The position numbers and the translations under genes were made by a program. Positions 1 through 10,979 of a DNA stretch of 64,000 nt are shown in pieces; the first letter of the stretch is position 1; each line of letters opens with the position of its first letter. Under the pieces are notes generated by a model. It was not told where the DNA came from, searched no databases, and saw only the letters and a list, made by a program, of their open reading frames with translations. Origin of the DNA: Oegoconia quadripuncta (taxonomy: Eukaryota > Arthropoda > Insecta > Lepidoptera > Autostichidae); assembly GCA_949316235.1 (NCBI GenBank), contig OX438741.1, positions 22,286,324-22,350,323 of the forward strand, written 5' to 3'.

Positions 1-105
1 CTGACGTGTCTGTGTGGTGTGTGTGTGTGGCGTGTCTGTGTGGCGTGTGCGGCCTGTGTGTATGTGTGGGGGGTGTGTGTGTGTGCGTGTGCGTGTGCGG
101 GGAGA
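1..105. repeat. GT/GC-rich microsatellite
   Basis: Imperfect alternating purine-pyrimidine tract (GT, with GC interruptions) at the left edge of the window. It gives a low-complexity Cys/Val reading frame that is not a gene. Confidence 0.9.
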
Positions 106-174
106 GAAATAATTATCATGAGAGATTAGCCAGTCAATTACCGCTTTTTTACACTCTTATAAGCTATAGAGTTA

Positions 175-354
175 CCCTCTTATTCATAACAATTTACAAA
201 CGCTTTCTAAGCCTGTTTTAGTTAAAGTATGTTTTGTCACTTTCTTTCATTACAACACAGACAAAACACACTTTAACTAAAACAGGCATAAGCCTTTAGT
301 TAAAGGCTTATAAAAACCTTATAAAGCGTTTGTAAATTTTTATGAATAAGACGG
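175..354. mobile_element. Short MITE with inverted arms (TA flanks)
   Basis: The left arm (175 to about 237) and right arm (about 260 to 354) are inverted copies sharing the CTTATTCATAA, TTTACAAACGCTTT and CCTGTTTTAGTTAAAG blocks. A TA dinucleotide lies on each side (173-174 and 355-356), as expected for a Tc1/mariner-type MITE. No coding capacity. Confidence 0.8.
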
Positions 355-406
355 TAAATGTTTAATTTTTTATACATATAGAAAAGTAGACTGTGCTTCA
401 AACAAA

Positions 407-838
407 CTACTGTGAGTAGTTTATAAGGTAATTTCTTCTTTTTTCTAGTTTAGACGGGTCAAAGGTTAGTGTCTTGTGCAGATGCAAGATATATAATTTT
501 CTGACTGTGAGAAGATCACAACACAGATAGAGTTCTACAGTAGGAAATCTGTAAGGCTTGAAATTCATAACATCAAGTAGAAATCTCTGGGCTCTTTTTA
601 ATTCTACACATTTTGATTTTGTAGCACCTCCCCACACAGGAATGCAGTACACCAAAATTGATTCAGACAGAGTGACGTAAACTTGATTTAGAAGCTTTTT
701 TGTTGTAATGTATCTTAGCTTTTTAAAAATCCGTTTGAGTTTCCCGAATCCTTTCATAATTAGTTCTGCATGTGTGGCATACAGACACTGGATCTCCACA
801 TACCATTCAATCCGTTTCATCAAAATAAGATGGAACAT
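407..838 (-). pseudogene. Non-LTR retrotransposon reverse-transcriptase fragment (3' part)
   Basis: A minus-strand frame of about 140 codons resembles the region after the RT palm of insect LINEs: the segment LVYCIPVWGGATKSKCVELKRAQR matches the usual 'Y-I-WG-A---L--L-R-QR' pattern (written here in part only). No endonuclease or catalytic YADD box lies beside it, so it is a 5'-truncated relic. It sits upstream of, or in an intron of, the plus-strand gene whose exons start at 1502. Confidence 0.65.
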
Positions 839-889
839 TTACATGTACACGACATTCGCGAGATATGACGTAATGAAGAAGAACCAGGG

Positions 890-1140
890 TCAGTAGTGGT
901 TAGAAACCCTGACTGCTGTACTAAACCGTCGCGGGTTCGAATCCAACTAGGAGCTTAGAATAGAATACCTTTACATATGTTTGTATGATAAATACGGATG
1001 TGTACCCGAGTTATAGATGTTTTAATTTATATATGTATATATATATACATATATTTACAAAGAAAAATGTATTTATGTACCTATACCACATCAACCATTT
1101 GGTATCCATAATACAAGCTTGAATAGTGTGAAATAGATGT
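890..1140 (+). mobile_element. tRNA-derived SINE, family A (diverged)
   Basis: A tRNA-like head with box A (AGTAGTGGTTAG) and box B (GGGTTCGAATCC) is followed by a body shared with copies near 3705, 49862 and 60680: a 'TTTGTATGATAAATACGG' stretch and a 'GGTATCCATAATACAAGCTT' stretch. It is among the most diverged of the copies. Confidence 0.75.
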
Positions 1141-1144
1141 TTAT

Positions 1145-1447
1145 ATCATCATCAGCCCGTAAACATCCCACTGCAGGGATATAGGCCTTCCCTCGTATAA
1201 TGAGGGAGTATGGGCCACAGTCCACCACGCTGGCCCAATGCGGGTTGAGGACTTCACATGCCCTTGAATTTTTATTTCTCAGCTATGCACGTTTCCTCAC
1301 GATGTTTTTGTTTCACCGTTTAAGAGCAGTCGGATAAATGCACATAGTAATTAATTTTAAAAGTCATTGGTACATAGCCTGCATGGGAATCGAACCCGGA
1401 CCTCCAAAACGGCGAGACCACTTCTTAACCGCTGAGCCACCGACGTT
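1145..1447 (-). mobile_element. tRNA-derived SINE, family C, with RTE-like 3' tail
   Basis: On the minus strand a tRNA-like head at the 1447 end (GGCTCAGCGGTTAAG; box B GGGTTCGATTCCC) leads into a body ending in 'ggcctatatccctgcagtgg...gatgatgat'. That tail is the kind found at RTE LINE 3' ends, suggesting mobilisation by an RTE partner. The head is not a functional tRNA gene. Confidence 0.75.
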
Positions 1448-1501
1448 CTGATGTTTGTTTATATGTGCAAGGATATATATTATTATAATGTTTATTTACA
1501 G

Positions 1502-4500
1502 GATCCAGAGGATTTTATTAATGGAAATTATTATGAAGTGCTATATGGGTCTTTGAAAAAAGCATTCTATGAAAAGGACTTAGAAATAACGAAATTAGTG
1601 TGTCATTGCTTTCAATTAATGCTGAGGATTCTACCAACTAAAGATAAGGTATCTAACTAATATTATAAATGCGAATGTTTGGATGCTTGTTTGGTTATTT
1701 GTTGCTCAATCACGACGAAACGGATGAACGGAATTGGATGAAATTTGGTATATATGTTGAATATACCCATATTAAGACATAGGATACTTTTAGCCCGATA
1801 AAATGAGTAGTTCTCGCAGGTTAAACAAATTAAAATTTACAATTAAAACAATAAAGCTAGTCCACGCAGACGAAGCCGCGGGCGGAAAGCTAGTTGTTTA
1901 TATAGTAGAACGCACGTCAAGCGTAACGCAGCCGGTATAAGCTGAGCTGCCGTATGGTAGCGCGCCTATACAACGCGCAGAAGTGTTACGTCTGATGTGC
2001 GGTCGACTGTATACGAACCAGAAAAAAAAGAAGCACGCCACCTAATCAAAAAATTTAAGCCAGCCTCCGCTATGTACACTTCACTTGAGCGATACCAGAT
2101 AATATTAAGTTTTTGTATATTTTTTTAATATTATTACAGAGGTCTTGTAGGTAAGTAGGTACACCAGAGTGGATAAGTAAACATTTTGTTTTATATAAAA
2201 AGGAGGCATGTGACGAGGCTTTGTGCGTGAGGCACACATTTACAAATGCGCTGGCGTCACAAGTATGTGGTGCTTGACTTTCAGTCTTAGTAATGTGGAA
2301 TCCTTTTTTTCTAGTTCGTGTCTTCATGTTCTCTTTTCTTTATATAAAACTATAATCCTAAAGTATAGGAAAGAAAATAATAGAGGAACCACAAGCACAA
2401 TTTTGGAGAAAATAAGGGACATAATTTTTTTTTTGTTGTAATTATTGACCTCACTACAAATAACTATAAGCGGTGATTTTTAACACCAGTCATTTTTTGA
2501 AGTGAGCGTCTTAGGATACCGATTTTAAAATTGGTTTTGGCTGTTGGAGCTGCGTAGAGGCCTTTGGAGTCAATTTAGATCGAACGAACAGCGTCGCAGT
2601 ATAGAATTTCATACAAAATATTCTAAACGTTTCGAGCTAAGGGCTGATCCGATGCCGAGTCCAAACTGTTTTTGCTTAACCTTTACTGCTTGCGTGTTTG
2701 TAGGTGTGACACGGCTTGTCAATCCTATTGATTGTAATACTTGTGGATCTACAATGACAATAGATAGAAATCGAACTTAACAGCAGGCTTCTAACTCGTG
2801 TCTGTCTAGATAAAGTACGGGTCATGCTAGCAGTTCATATTGACACTAATAATATTTTAACTTGCGCAAAGCAATTAAAAACCTTTATTACGGTCCCTGA
2901 GCAGTGCTTCGTAGCTTATGACGACGTTGTAATGTAAATACACCACTCAACAAGGTCTAGGGAACAAATTTATTTTATTGTTTATTTTAATCTGTTGGAC
3001 CTCCCAAGGCGTTAGCAACGGCTCTACACCGACATTGCATGCTGAGTATGAGATTGTCAATGGTCGTCTGTGATATCAGGCTCCATTCTCGGGATAAATG
3101 TGAAAAAAGTTCTTGCGCAGTGCTTGGATTTTGTGAAAGATTACTAAAAGCTCTTCTCCAGAGCAAATCCCACGCATGCTCAATGGAATTGAGATCAGCG
3201 GACTGAGCGGGCCACTCTAGCACTGTGATATCGTGCTGGCTGAACACGTCCCTCACCAGCCTTGCGGTATGTGCACGTGCATTATCTTGCATGAACACAA
3301 AATTTTGGCCGAGCTGCTGTCGGTGTGGGATGATCATAGAATGTACGACCTCGTCACGGCATTACTCCGCATTTAAATTGCCTCTTATCCAAACGAGATC
3401 GGTTCTTCCGCCCAAGCGAATTTCAGCCCATTCCATTATCGTACCACCTTAGTATGCATGAACTTGCTGAGGATTCTGGAGTCTTCTCTGGCGACCAGTA
3501 ATACGCCAAACACGCAATCTTCTGGAATCGGGATAAAAGTCGAAGCGTGACTCATCGGAATACAGAACACAAGCCCACTGACTATCGGTCCATTCTAAAT
3601 GTGCATTAGCCCACAGTAAACGGCGCCCTCGATTTCCACGTCGCAAAGCTGGAACTCTCAGCTGTCTACGAGCGTGAAGATTGACTTCTTGTAGTCATGT
3701 GACGACCGATTGGTGTAGTGGATAGTGACCCTGTCAGCGAAACCAACGGTTGCGGGTTCGAATCCCGCGACGGGTAAATGTTTGTGTGATGAATATGAAC
3801 ATTTATTCCTGAGTCATGGATGTTTATATAAATATTTATGTATGTTTATCCGTTATCTAGTATCCATAGCACAAGCTTTGCTTAGTTTGGGACTAGATGA
3901 TTGGTGTAAGTGTTCGAAATATTTATTTATTTATCTCCTGGTAGTTTGGTCGGTGATTACCGCTTGGTGTTGGGACTGGAGTCTTGCTATTAACTGGCGT
4001 GCCTGGGGCCGCCTCCTTGCAGCATTTAGCAGAAAACGGTCTTGCCTTTGGGTTGTGACCCTGTACCTCCCTCGGTGATGTTCGCCTACCCCGCAGCCCT
4101 GCAGCGTGCCCACAATCGGCAAATAAAGCTTGGTTGCTTATTAACAGCTTGCGCAGTTTCACGCTCCGTGCGTCCGGCTTCCAGCATACCCACTGTCCTA
4201 AGCATTTCTTCTCGGGTTAAATGACGGCGTGACATAACCCCAAAATTATAATAAATAAAAATAAAAAGATATTTATTCATCCACTTAAAAAAATTATACT
4301 GCATGATCATTAATTACAGTTAAATTTTCTAACGTAGTGGACAAATAGGTTGGAGCCTCAGCAAAATAGCTGTTTTTCAGTCTCCACCTTGTGCATTCTC
4401 TGATAACAGAACGCATAACATGTCAGAAGTTGTTGCACACTACAATACTATTGGCTACAAGCTACATGCAAGCAAGCATTATATGACGAAACCTTAGGAG

Positions 4501-6174
4501 AAAAAAAAAATTGAAATAATAATAATTGGCGAAAGACACCTACAATTCCTAAACAATTAGAAAGTTAATCTCACTAACAAAATCACTAAAAAAATTAGAC
4601 ACAAAGTAGCAGTGTTCCCTTTTCATACAATCTTTGTTTATTTATAATAATATCTGAATGTTATACGTTAGAATAACACTACTCTGCGATCGAGTTCAGA
4701 TTTCCCGCCTTAGTTCTAAAATCTTCAATTCATTCTTTTTTTATTTTTAAATTTCGAACCATTATTTAATGCAGTTTCAACCTAGGTACATTAATAAATT
4801 CTAGTGATCAGTACTTTCTTTAAAGACTTTTATTAAAAAAGTCCCTAGACTGTTGAGTAGTGTATTACCAACGTCAAGTACCTATATTCGTGCGCTCTAG
4901 GTACTTTGCCAACGTTGTGTGAAATAGATGACAGACAGCGCCGGCAGCGCATTCCATACTTTACAACCGCATGCAGCAACGCGCTGTGCTGTGTTGCACC
5001 CACGTTTTACTGGGACGTCTGACCTGCTTCATCTTCGATATCCACCGTTTCAAACGTTATATTAAACTAAAATACTTAAGTAGCAAGTTTTTTTTGGTAC
5101 ATTCTAGGTAAACAAGACGGATAGAGTATACTCAGATATATTGGACCAATTGGGTACTGAATCCAATTTACAGAGAAAGGAATCTTTGTTCATCTTCTTT
5201 AGAGATCTGATACGAATACATGGTGTGGATGGTGTCAAAAGGAAGAAAACATTTATTGCAGTGATTTGTTATAACATAGACGAATCTTGCAATGAAGCCG
5301 TTGAGAAAGTGTTATTGACATCAGTGTTAGAGGTATTTATATTATTAAAAAAAGTTTATTTAGATCAATCAACTTTTTATCACTAGTTAAATTTTTTCCT
5401 TTATTTGCTTTTCGACTAGATTTGATGAGATAAAAAATTGATTGACCAATTTATATACTTTATTTACCCACCGACCCGACCTCTTTGAAAACGCGCTATT
5501 TGTGCTCAGAGACCTCCCTGGGCTTGAGCGCAGATTAGTTAATAGTTTGTGTATACGATGGTGTGTAAGGAAGGACAGAGTCATTGGTCACGTGACATTT
5601 TAAAATTCCACATCAGGTTATCACACCTGATGTTAAGTGAAGATGAGGCCGAAGGTGGTAGCGTACTTTTAATATGCCCTACCACCAACCAAACCGAGTG
5701 CTAAATATGTACCCCGCTGGGGATCGAACCCGCGACCTCCGAAACGTAAATCCAATGTTGTTTACATTGAGCCATGGAGGCGGTTTAAAGATGATTGGTG
5801 AAAGTGTCCGTAATAGGTATTTGACTTATTTATTGACATGTTGGAATGTTTATTTTCTTTAGGCATAGAAGCAAATTGAAGAAAATTCTCCCTTAATTCT
5901 CTTTCAGTGTTTGACAGAATGGATAAGATTCAGTTGGTGTGCCTGGCAAGTCGCTGGGGATCAGAAACTACTTTCTGTATTATTTAAATTATTGTATATA
6001 TGTAACGAAGAATATGTAAATTCAGTAATAATATTGACTGTAACTCTAATCAGTTTATGTTCTGCCGAGGAACAAAATCAAATTGTTAATAGTTTAGAAA
6101 ATTCATCTCGGATCAAGAGTCATCAGTTTCAGCAAAGGATAAATTTAATTAAAAAGCGTATACCTGTCCGTTAA
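1502..6174 (+). CDS. 3' end of an unrecognised helical protein gene (last three exons)
   Basis: Three exons join cleanly in phase 0: 1502-1648, 5108-5332 and 5908-6174 (TAA at 6172-6174). Each has a good acceptor (…tttacag, …ttctag, …tttcag) and donor (GTATCT, GTATTT). Together they encode the last 212 residues, starting DPEDFINGNYYEVLYGS and ending NLIKKRIPVR. The protein is leucine-rich and helical, with repeated stretches such as ITKLVCHCFQLMLRIL and LLSVLFKLLYICNEEY, which would suit an ARM/HEAT-type fold. I do not recognise the family, and no enzyme motif, signal peptide or clear membrane helix is evident. The 5' part must lie before 1502, probably outside the window. The first intron (1649-5107) holds a Helitron and a Tc1-like element with a nested SINE; the second (5333-5907) holds a family-B SINE. 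The gene is convergent with the Pelle-like gene that ends at 6451. Confidence 0.72.
1652..1893 (+). mobile_element. Lep1-like non-autonomous Helitron
   Basis: Begins TCTAACTAATATTATAAATG and ends with a small GC hairpin (GCCGCGGGC) followed by CTAG. It is flanked by A on the left (1651) and T on the right (1894), the classic A|T Helitron target. The internal 'acggatgaacggaattggatgaaatttggtat' type text and 'cacgcagacgaagccgcgggc' tail are typical of lepidopteran Lep1 elements (from memory). No ORF. Confidence 0.85.
1894..2939. other. Intronic stretch with no recognised feature
   Basis: Part of the first intron of the unrecognised plus-strand gene. Only short frames without family resemblance are present. 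A GC-richer patch near 1910-2000 looks repeat-derived but I cannot assign it. Confidence 0.5.
2940..4250 (-). pseudogene. Degenerate Tc1-like (DD34E) transposase, split by a SINE
   Basis: Minus-strand pieces in transposase order: a helix-turn-helix start (SRRHLTREEMLRTVGMLEAG, near 4235), a second HTH segment (QLIARLQSQHQAVITDQTTR), then after an interruption the catalytic core with YSDESRF (first Asp), FMQDNARAHTA (second Asp) and SADLNSIEHAWDLL (Glu). The frame changes at least twice and there are in-frame stops. A family-A SINE is inserted between the DNA-binding and catalytic halves. I could not find a matching TIR pair, so the outer limits are approximate. Inactive relic. Confidence 0.85.
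3697..3946 (+). mobile_element. tRNA-derived SINE, family A, nested in Tc1-like pseudogene
   Basis: The head is GACCGATTGGTGTAGTGGAT (box A region), with box B GGTTCGAATCCCG and a body ending in TTTGCTTAGTTTGGGACTAG followed by an AATATTTATTTATTTAT tail. Imperfect flanking duplications (…cttgtagt / …ctggtagt) fit target-primed insertion into the transposase. The best-preserved copy of the family in the window is the inverted one near 49862. Confidence 0.85.
4251..5107. other. Intronic stretch with no recognised feature
   Basis: AT-rich end of the intron before the exon at 5108. I see no coding similarity and no clear repeat ends; poly-A and poly-T runs are scattered through it. Confidence 0.5.
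5590..5790 (-). mobile_element. tRNA-derived SINE, family B
   Basis: Read on the minus strand: a tRNA-like head with GGCTCAATGTAAACAACAT and box B GGGTTCGATCCCC, then a body ending with the reverse complement of ATCACACCTGATGTTAAGTG. The same family occurs near 40480 (plus strand) and as a fragment near 28900. It lies in the last intron of the unrecognised gene. Confidence 0.8.
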
Positions 6175-6227
6175 AAATGTGTTACTGTGTCGATGTAGAA
6201 CATTTACAACATGTCTTGATTTTATAG

Positions 6228-6233
6228 AATAAA
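6228..6233 (+). promoter_or_regulatory. Polyadenylation signal AATAAA
   Basis: AATAAA lies 54 bases after the stop codon at 6172-6174. It is the first such hexamer downstream and the likely 3' end signal of the plus-strand gene. Confidence 0.65.
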
Positions 6234-6450
6234 ACAAATTTTGTAACATCTCTGTATTTTTCTCCTGTGAAAATATAAAATTTAATAATTTCGATCATTC
6301 ATACACATTAAACTTATTAGTAAATATTCTAGGTATCTCATTATCATGTTGTTTAATAAGCTCGATTCTAATGTATATTTTAATATAAAATAAATTTTAA
6401 ATAGCTTCGCAAAATATACAGAAAATTGTCATTATCTTTATCATGCCTAA

Positions 6451-9400
6451 TTAAGTTTCACACTCCACTCCCCTTATTTTATACAATGTTTCACAAATTT
6501 CTTCTGAAGTTGGTCTACTTTTTCTTTGCCTTTCCAAACATGTTTTTGCCAAACTATATACTTCTTTAGCTTTTGTCCACTTGTCAATAAATGGATCCAA
6601 AACAGTGTTGATTTCATTGTTGGTGCAGGTTTCTTCTATATAATCTCTAATATTCACTGTCTCCTTATCATGGTTGACTACAATAGATCTCAAACCAGTT
6701 AATAATTCCAATAGGCATATACCGTAGCTGTAAATATCAATTTTTTGGGTAATGGTTCCATAGAACCCTTCTGGGGCCATGTATGCTGATGTACCCATGG
6801 GCGATGTTGTAATGAAAGTCGAGTCATATTGTTTAGCCAATCCAAAATCACAAAGCTGAAACATAAAAATTTATAAATACCTAGTAATTAAGCAAATACA
6901 AAAATTAGAACTTAAGTTTAGATGAAAAGAGTAATGCAAACAAAGTGAGCAAGAATATTACCTTCGGAATACAATCTCTTGTCAGTAAGATATTGGCAGT
7001 TTTAACATCACCATGAACAAAATTATTCTTCTTTGAATTGTCCGATTCGGATTCAGGGGTCTTGACAAACAAATCATTCAGTTGTGCTGGTTTCTCACTG
7101 GCATGTAAATATTTTAGACCCTCTGCGGTCCCAATCATAATATTGATTCTCTGTTTTTCAGTTAAAATTTTTGCTTGTAACTTTTGTTCTAAAGATCCTC
7201 CATCAATATACTCGCAGACAATGCAAAGAGATGGTCCATCTTTTGAAAAACCCACAATTGGTACAATATTTTTATGCCTGAACTGTGAGAGGAATCGTAC
7301 TTCAGCATTGAAAACTTTGAGGGCCAATTCAGGTTTTTGATCAAACTTTGCATGAGAGCGAGCCCTCTTAACTGCCAGGTGGCCCCCATGGCGGGGGTGA
7401 AAACCTACATACACTTCTCCAAATCCTCCACTTCCTATTTTCCCAGCCAACTTATATTGAACTGGATCTGGTGTGTAGATAAGCCTTTCTGAAAATCTTT
7501 TAGTTATATATTCCAACTCTTTATACTCAAAGTGAACCAAAGCAGCATTTTGTAAAATATCAGTATCTATCCCCGTGCTCTCAATCTCAACATTTGGGAA
7601 TGACATTTGGAAACCAGCACCACCTGCAGTGACCTGTGGCACATTGACCGAGTTGTCACTTTTCATAAATTTGCTGAAATCTGGTAAGTTTTCAGTGTCT
7701 GTGCCAGTGGCTGACTTCATCATAGTTGTGGTCTTATTTCCCAGTGAAGGATATGGTTTTGGTGGGTCACTGATTTGCTTCGTAGTACCATTTAGTTTGT
7801 GTTCTGTACTTTCCATACATTCCATCATGAGTGTGACATTGGTGTCAATAGGTGCTGCAGGGCCATCCATAGGCCTTTGCGGCGGTGCTTCTGCAAATAT
7901 CAATACAAAAAATACTATAAAAAGATTTGGTATACCTAAAGCAGCCAACTCTATGGAAGGTTAATGCAGGACATTTGACCATTTATGGTGGGTGTAACTA
8001 ACAAGATCCACTGATAAACGTTCAAGAAAATGTAAAATTACAATAAAAAATATCCAAAAGTTCAACATTTTCCTGAAGATTCTATGTCTGGATACGATGT
8101 GTTTATAAATAAATAAAGGCCAATGTATGGATCACTCAGACGGCATATTGGAGGAAAAAAAGAGACTTTAATTTCTTAAGTACTTAATGTACATTTTATA
8201 TACAATGCATATTTCTGTAACGATTTTGTGTACAATAAAGATATTAAGATAAGGCATCAGAAATACTTCAACATCATTTAGATAAAATACACAAATGGAT
8301 GACAAACTGGTGTATTAAAACAAGTTCTGGTAAATCAAACCACATTACTTTCACCCTTCGAAAAGGAAACTGTCCGCCAGTTAAACTTGGAAATGACGTA
8401 TTACCGCATAATGAAGTTGTAAAGTATCTCAGTTTTCACCTAGATCGCAGACAAACATGGAAATGTCATATCCAGAAAAAGCGGGATGCGCTGAACCATA
8501 AACTCAGATTACTGGAATGGCTTCTGGGAAGAAAATCACATCTATCAGTTAATAACAAATTATTGATATACAAGGCCATTCTTAAACCGATATGGAGTTA
8601 TGGAATACAACTGTGGGGATCTGCCAAAAACAGCACCATAGAAATACTACAGAGATTCCAGAATAATATACTGAGAATGATAGCCAATGCTCCCTGGTTC
8701 ACTAAAACATGAAGGAATTACATGAATATCTGCAAGTACCAACTATCAAAGCAGAGATCACCACTATGACAACATCATACAGGCACAGAATAATAAATCA
8801 TGAAAATAATCTGGCACAGGAACTTAGTGAACCACTCAGAATAAGGCGCTTAAGAAGGCAGCATACCTGGGACTCAATATTTTAATATAAGTCTTCCATG
8901 GAAGGCAACCTGACACTGGGAAGGCGTGCCTAACATCATACATGAATCGGACAAAATAGCTGCTCATAGTCAACTGACTGATTGCATGATGGAAAAAAAA
9001 AATATAGTAAAAAAAAAAAAAATTCTTTCGTATACAACTTTTTGTCATCATCAGTTTTACAAATTCACTCTTAGGTTTGCTTAAAATATACAACAAGAAT
9101 AATACGTATTTGTTCAGCATTTAATAAATGGAAGTGGAAATGCAAAAAAGTTCTTAATTTGTTAGTATATTTTTAAAAATTTTAAAAATTTTTGGAAATT
9201 GATATCCGAAGTCCAAAGTTTATATATTCCGAGATATAAATTGTGAAATGTGGGACATCTGGGACGCATTAGGCGTTTTGTGGGACTATTTCACTAATGA
9301 TTCCAATGCGGGATTATAACTACAATATCGGGATGGTCCTGCAAGAGCCATGTTAGGTATACCTAATATGTATATTAGTGGTCAGCAGTAGACATCCTGT

Positions 9401-9879
9401 CGCTGATTTGATGATGAAAGCGCAAGGGTAGCTATTATCAGCCTTAGACTACATATTAAGAGATGAGAGAGTTTACCTTGAAGCATTTCAGCAATCTCAT
9501 CAGCAGCACGATATATTCCCGCCTCCTGAACGACATCTTTCAGTGTTCCCAGGGTGGGTCTAATGCGTCCCGACGTACCCCATTCGTCAAACAATATCTC
9601 GGCACACTTTCTGTTGCTGGCTCTTGCATGATCTTCAATCTGCCTAGGAAATTTCCAAACTAATAATTTATTAAACTATTAATTATAACTAACACTAATA
9701 AAGTTAAAATTAACTCACTTTATATGTTCGTTGTTATATTTTGGTTCAAAGTATTCGCTTCGAGGATTCCGTGGTACAAGAGACATCACCCTTTTCCAGT
9801 CGTTGTTAGTTTCCAAGATAGCGGCTATGCTGCAAAGCGAGCCTGCTGGTAACTTACGTAGTTCTACATTTCGTAGCAT
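6451..9879 (-). CDS. pll: Pelle / IRAK4-like death-domain serine/threonine kinase
   Basis: Cytoplasmic kinase expected to relay Toll/MyD88 signals to NF-kB/Dorsal factors. Four minus-strand exons: 9719-9879 (ATG at 9877-9879), 9477-9643, 6962-7890 and 6451-6855. The 1662 nt close exactly to 553 aa plus stop. Exons 1-2 encode a death domain (LRKLPAGSLCSIAAILE … DWKRVMSLVPR … GTLKDVVQEAGIYRAADEIA). Exon 3 holds a linker of about 130 residues and the N-lobe: glycine loop IGSGGFGEVYVG, catalytic lysine in LAVKRAR, and catalytic loop HGDVKTANILL, where the HGD variant is known from Pelle. Exon 4 begins with CDFGLAKQ (DFG) and has MAPEGFYG. The usual IRAK tyrosine gatekeeper appears to be Cys in LCIVCEYIDGG, judged by eye. 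Intron 2 (7891-9476) carries an antisense Jockey relic. An upstream non-coding exon is possible. Confidence 0.93.
8230..8890 (+). pseudogene. Jockey-type LINE reverse-transcriptase fragment
   Basis: The plus-strand frame carries the post-catalytic RT region of Jockey elements: KYLSFHLDRRQTWKCHI, LLIYKAILKPIWSYGIQLWG and ILQRFQNNILRMIANAPWF. It runs into a frameshift near 8712, after which the similarity (LHEYLQVPTIKAEI…) continues in another frame to about 8885. There is no endonuclease and no catalytic aspartates. It sits antisense inside the second intron of the Pelle-like gene. Confidence 0.85.
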
Positions 9880-10059
9880 TGTAAATCACCTGCCGATCGA
9901 TTGGCTAAATTAGTTTTGCAAGTAAAACAAGATAAATTCACCCTCAAGGCTGTAAAGGCAATCCAATCCTCTTTAGAGTATAGTAAGAAACTTTTTATTA
10001 TCTTGTGTGAGTCAATCGAAACAAACAGGAAAAAAATAAATACCCTGGCCTACCTATTA

Positions 10060-10310
10060 TAGGTATTTGTTTTTTTTTTTTTTTTTTCAATTCATTCTCT
10101 CTAGGAGGAGGCAAAGGGATCTAGCCCATAACAGCCATGTCTTATTTCTTCAGTACATCCCACACCCCACCCCGACCTCGCGCCGTACCTAGGGCGTGCC
10201 ATGGTTGATTTGTTATATTATAGGTACCTATACCAAAGAGTTTTTTTATGGTATTTGTCCTTTCCGGACAGGCAAAGGGACCTGAGCCCATACAGCCTTG
10301 GTACCTAAAT
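10060..10310 (-). repeat. Fragments of the 454-bp repeat family, inverted
   Basis: A poly-T run, then AGGCAAAGGGATCTAGCCCA and TAACAGCCATGTCTTATTTC, are the reverse complement of the 3' end of the units tandemly repeated at 22229-23582. A second, more diverged fragment (AGGCAAAGGGACCTGAGCCC) follows near 10272. Confidence 0.8.
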
Positions 10311-10979
10311 TCGATCTACTGTTGGCACGTTGGCATCTGTCAAAATTCTTTATATGACACTCTGAGTTATGACACTAATAATGTGGCCAGCTAAAATAGA
10401 AATGTAAATCAATAGAACGGAATGTGTTAGATCAATCCTTTCGTCTGAATTGACTTAGGTAAAGGTACCTCTACTTACTTTCCCGACCAAATGTCAGGGC
10501 TCACCGCGTGGTTCGCACTTCGCCAGGGAGAGGGCGCCTCTTAACGAATGCGCCCCTTATTACGCGCACTATGCAATTGTTAAAAATGTCAATTGCAAAT
10601 TTTTAACACATGGATACAATGCATATTCTGTAATAATTATTGAAAACAGAAGATAAAGGCCTGATATATAGCACAGAACCTAGCGTGTCCAGCAGAGAGC
10701 GGCCCGTGGCTGTTGTCCTCTAGTAAGGAACGGAGGTGAGTGGTGATTTTGCCTATTCTTATTCAAGTCGAAAGGTTTGATAGTACAGCATATCACAATC
10801 GTATTGTGATAGCGTTTTGCTGTACCTGAAGGCTGAATACAGTCCACTTCTTGCTATACATTCTCTTCCCTCTCCGCTATTAAATTAGGTAGCTGGCCAT
10901 TAACGGTTAACGTAGGAGTAAAATTATTCCTTGGTCCTCGAGCGGCACAGATTACTCAGCGGAGATGAATACAATAATC

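Noticed and set aside
6..221. Cys/Val-rich open frame at the left edge
   Set aside because: Pure translation of a GT/GC microsatellite running into a MITE.
1380..1447. Possible minus-strand tRNA gene
   Set aside because: The head is continuous with a SINE body ending in an RTE-like tail, and I could not fold a convincing acceptor stem.
3709..3780. Possible tRNA gene (box A and box B present)
   Set aside because: The same head with the same downstream body recurs inverted near 50102 and, diverged, at 60680 and 890. It is followed by a SINE body and A/T tail, so it is a SINE head.
7891..7948. Hydrophobic N-terminus (signal-peptide-like) in frame before the Pelle-like exon 3
   Set aside because: It is intron sequence read through: a good acceptor (ATTTGCAG) lies at 7891, and the death-domain exons join in frame further upstream.
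7038..7964. Plus-strand open frames of 100 and 129 codons
   Set aside because: They are antisense shadows of the Pelle-like kinase exon 3, which has clear kinase motifs on the minus strand.
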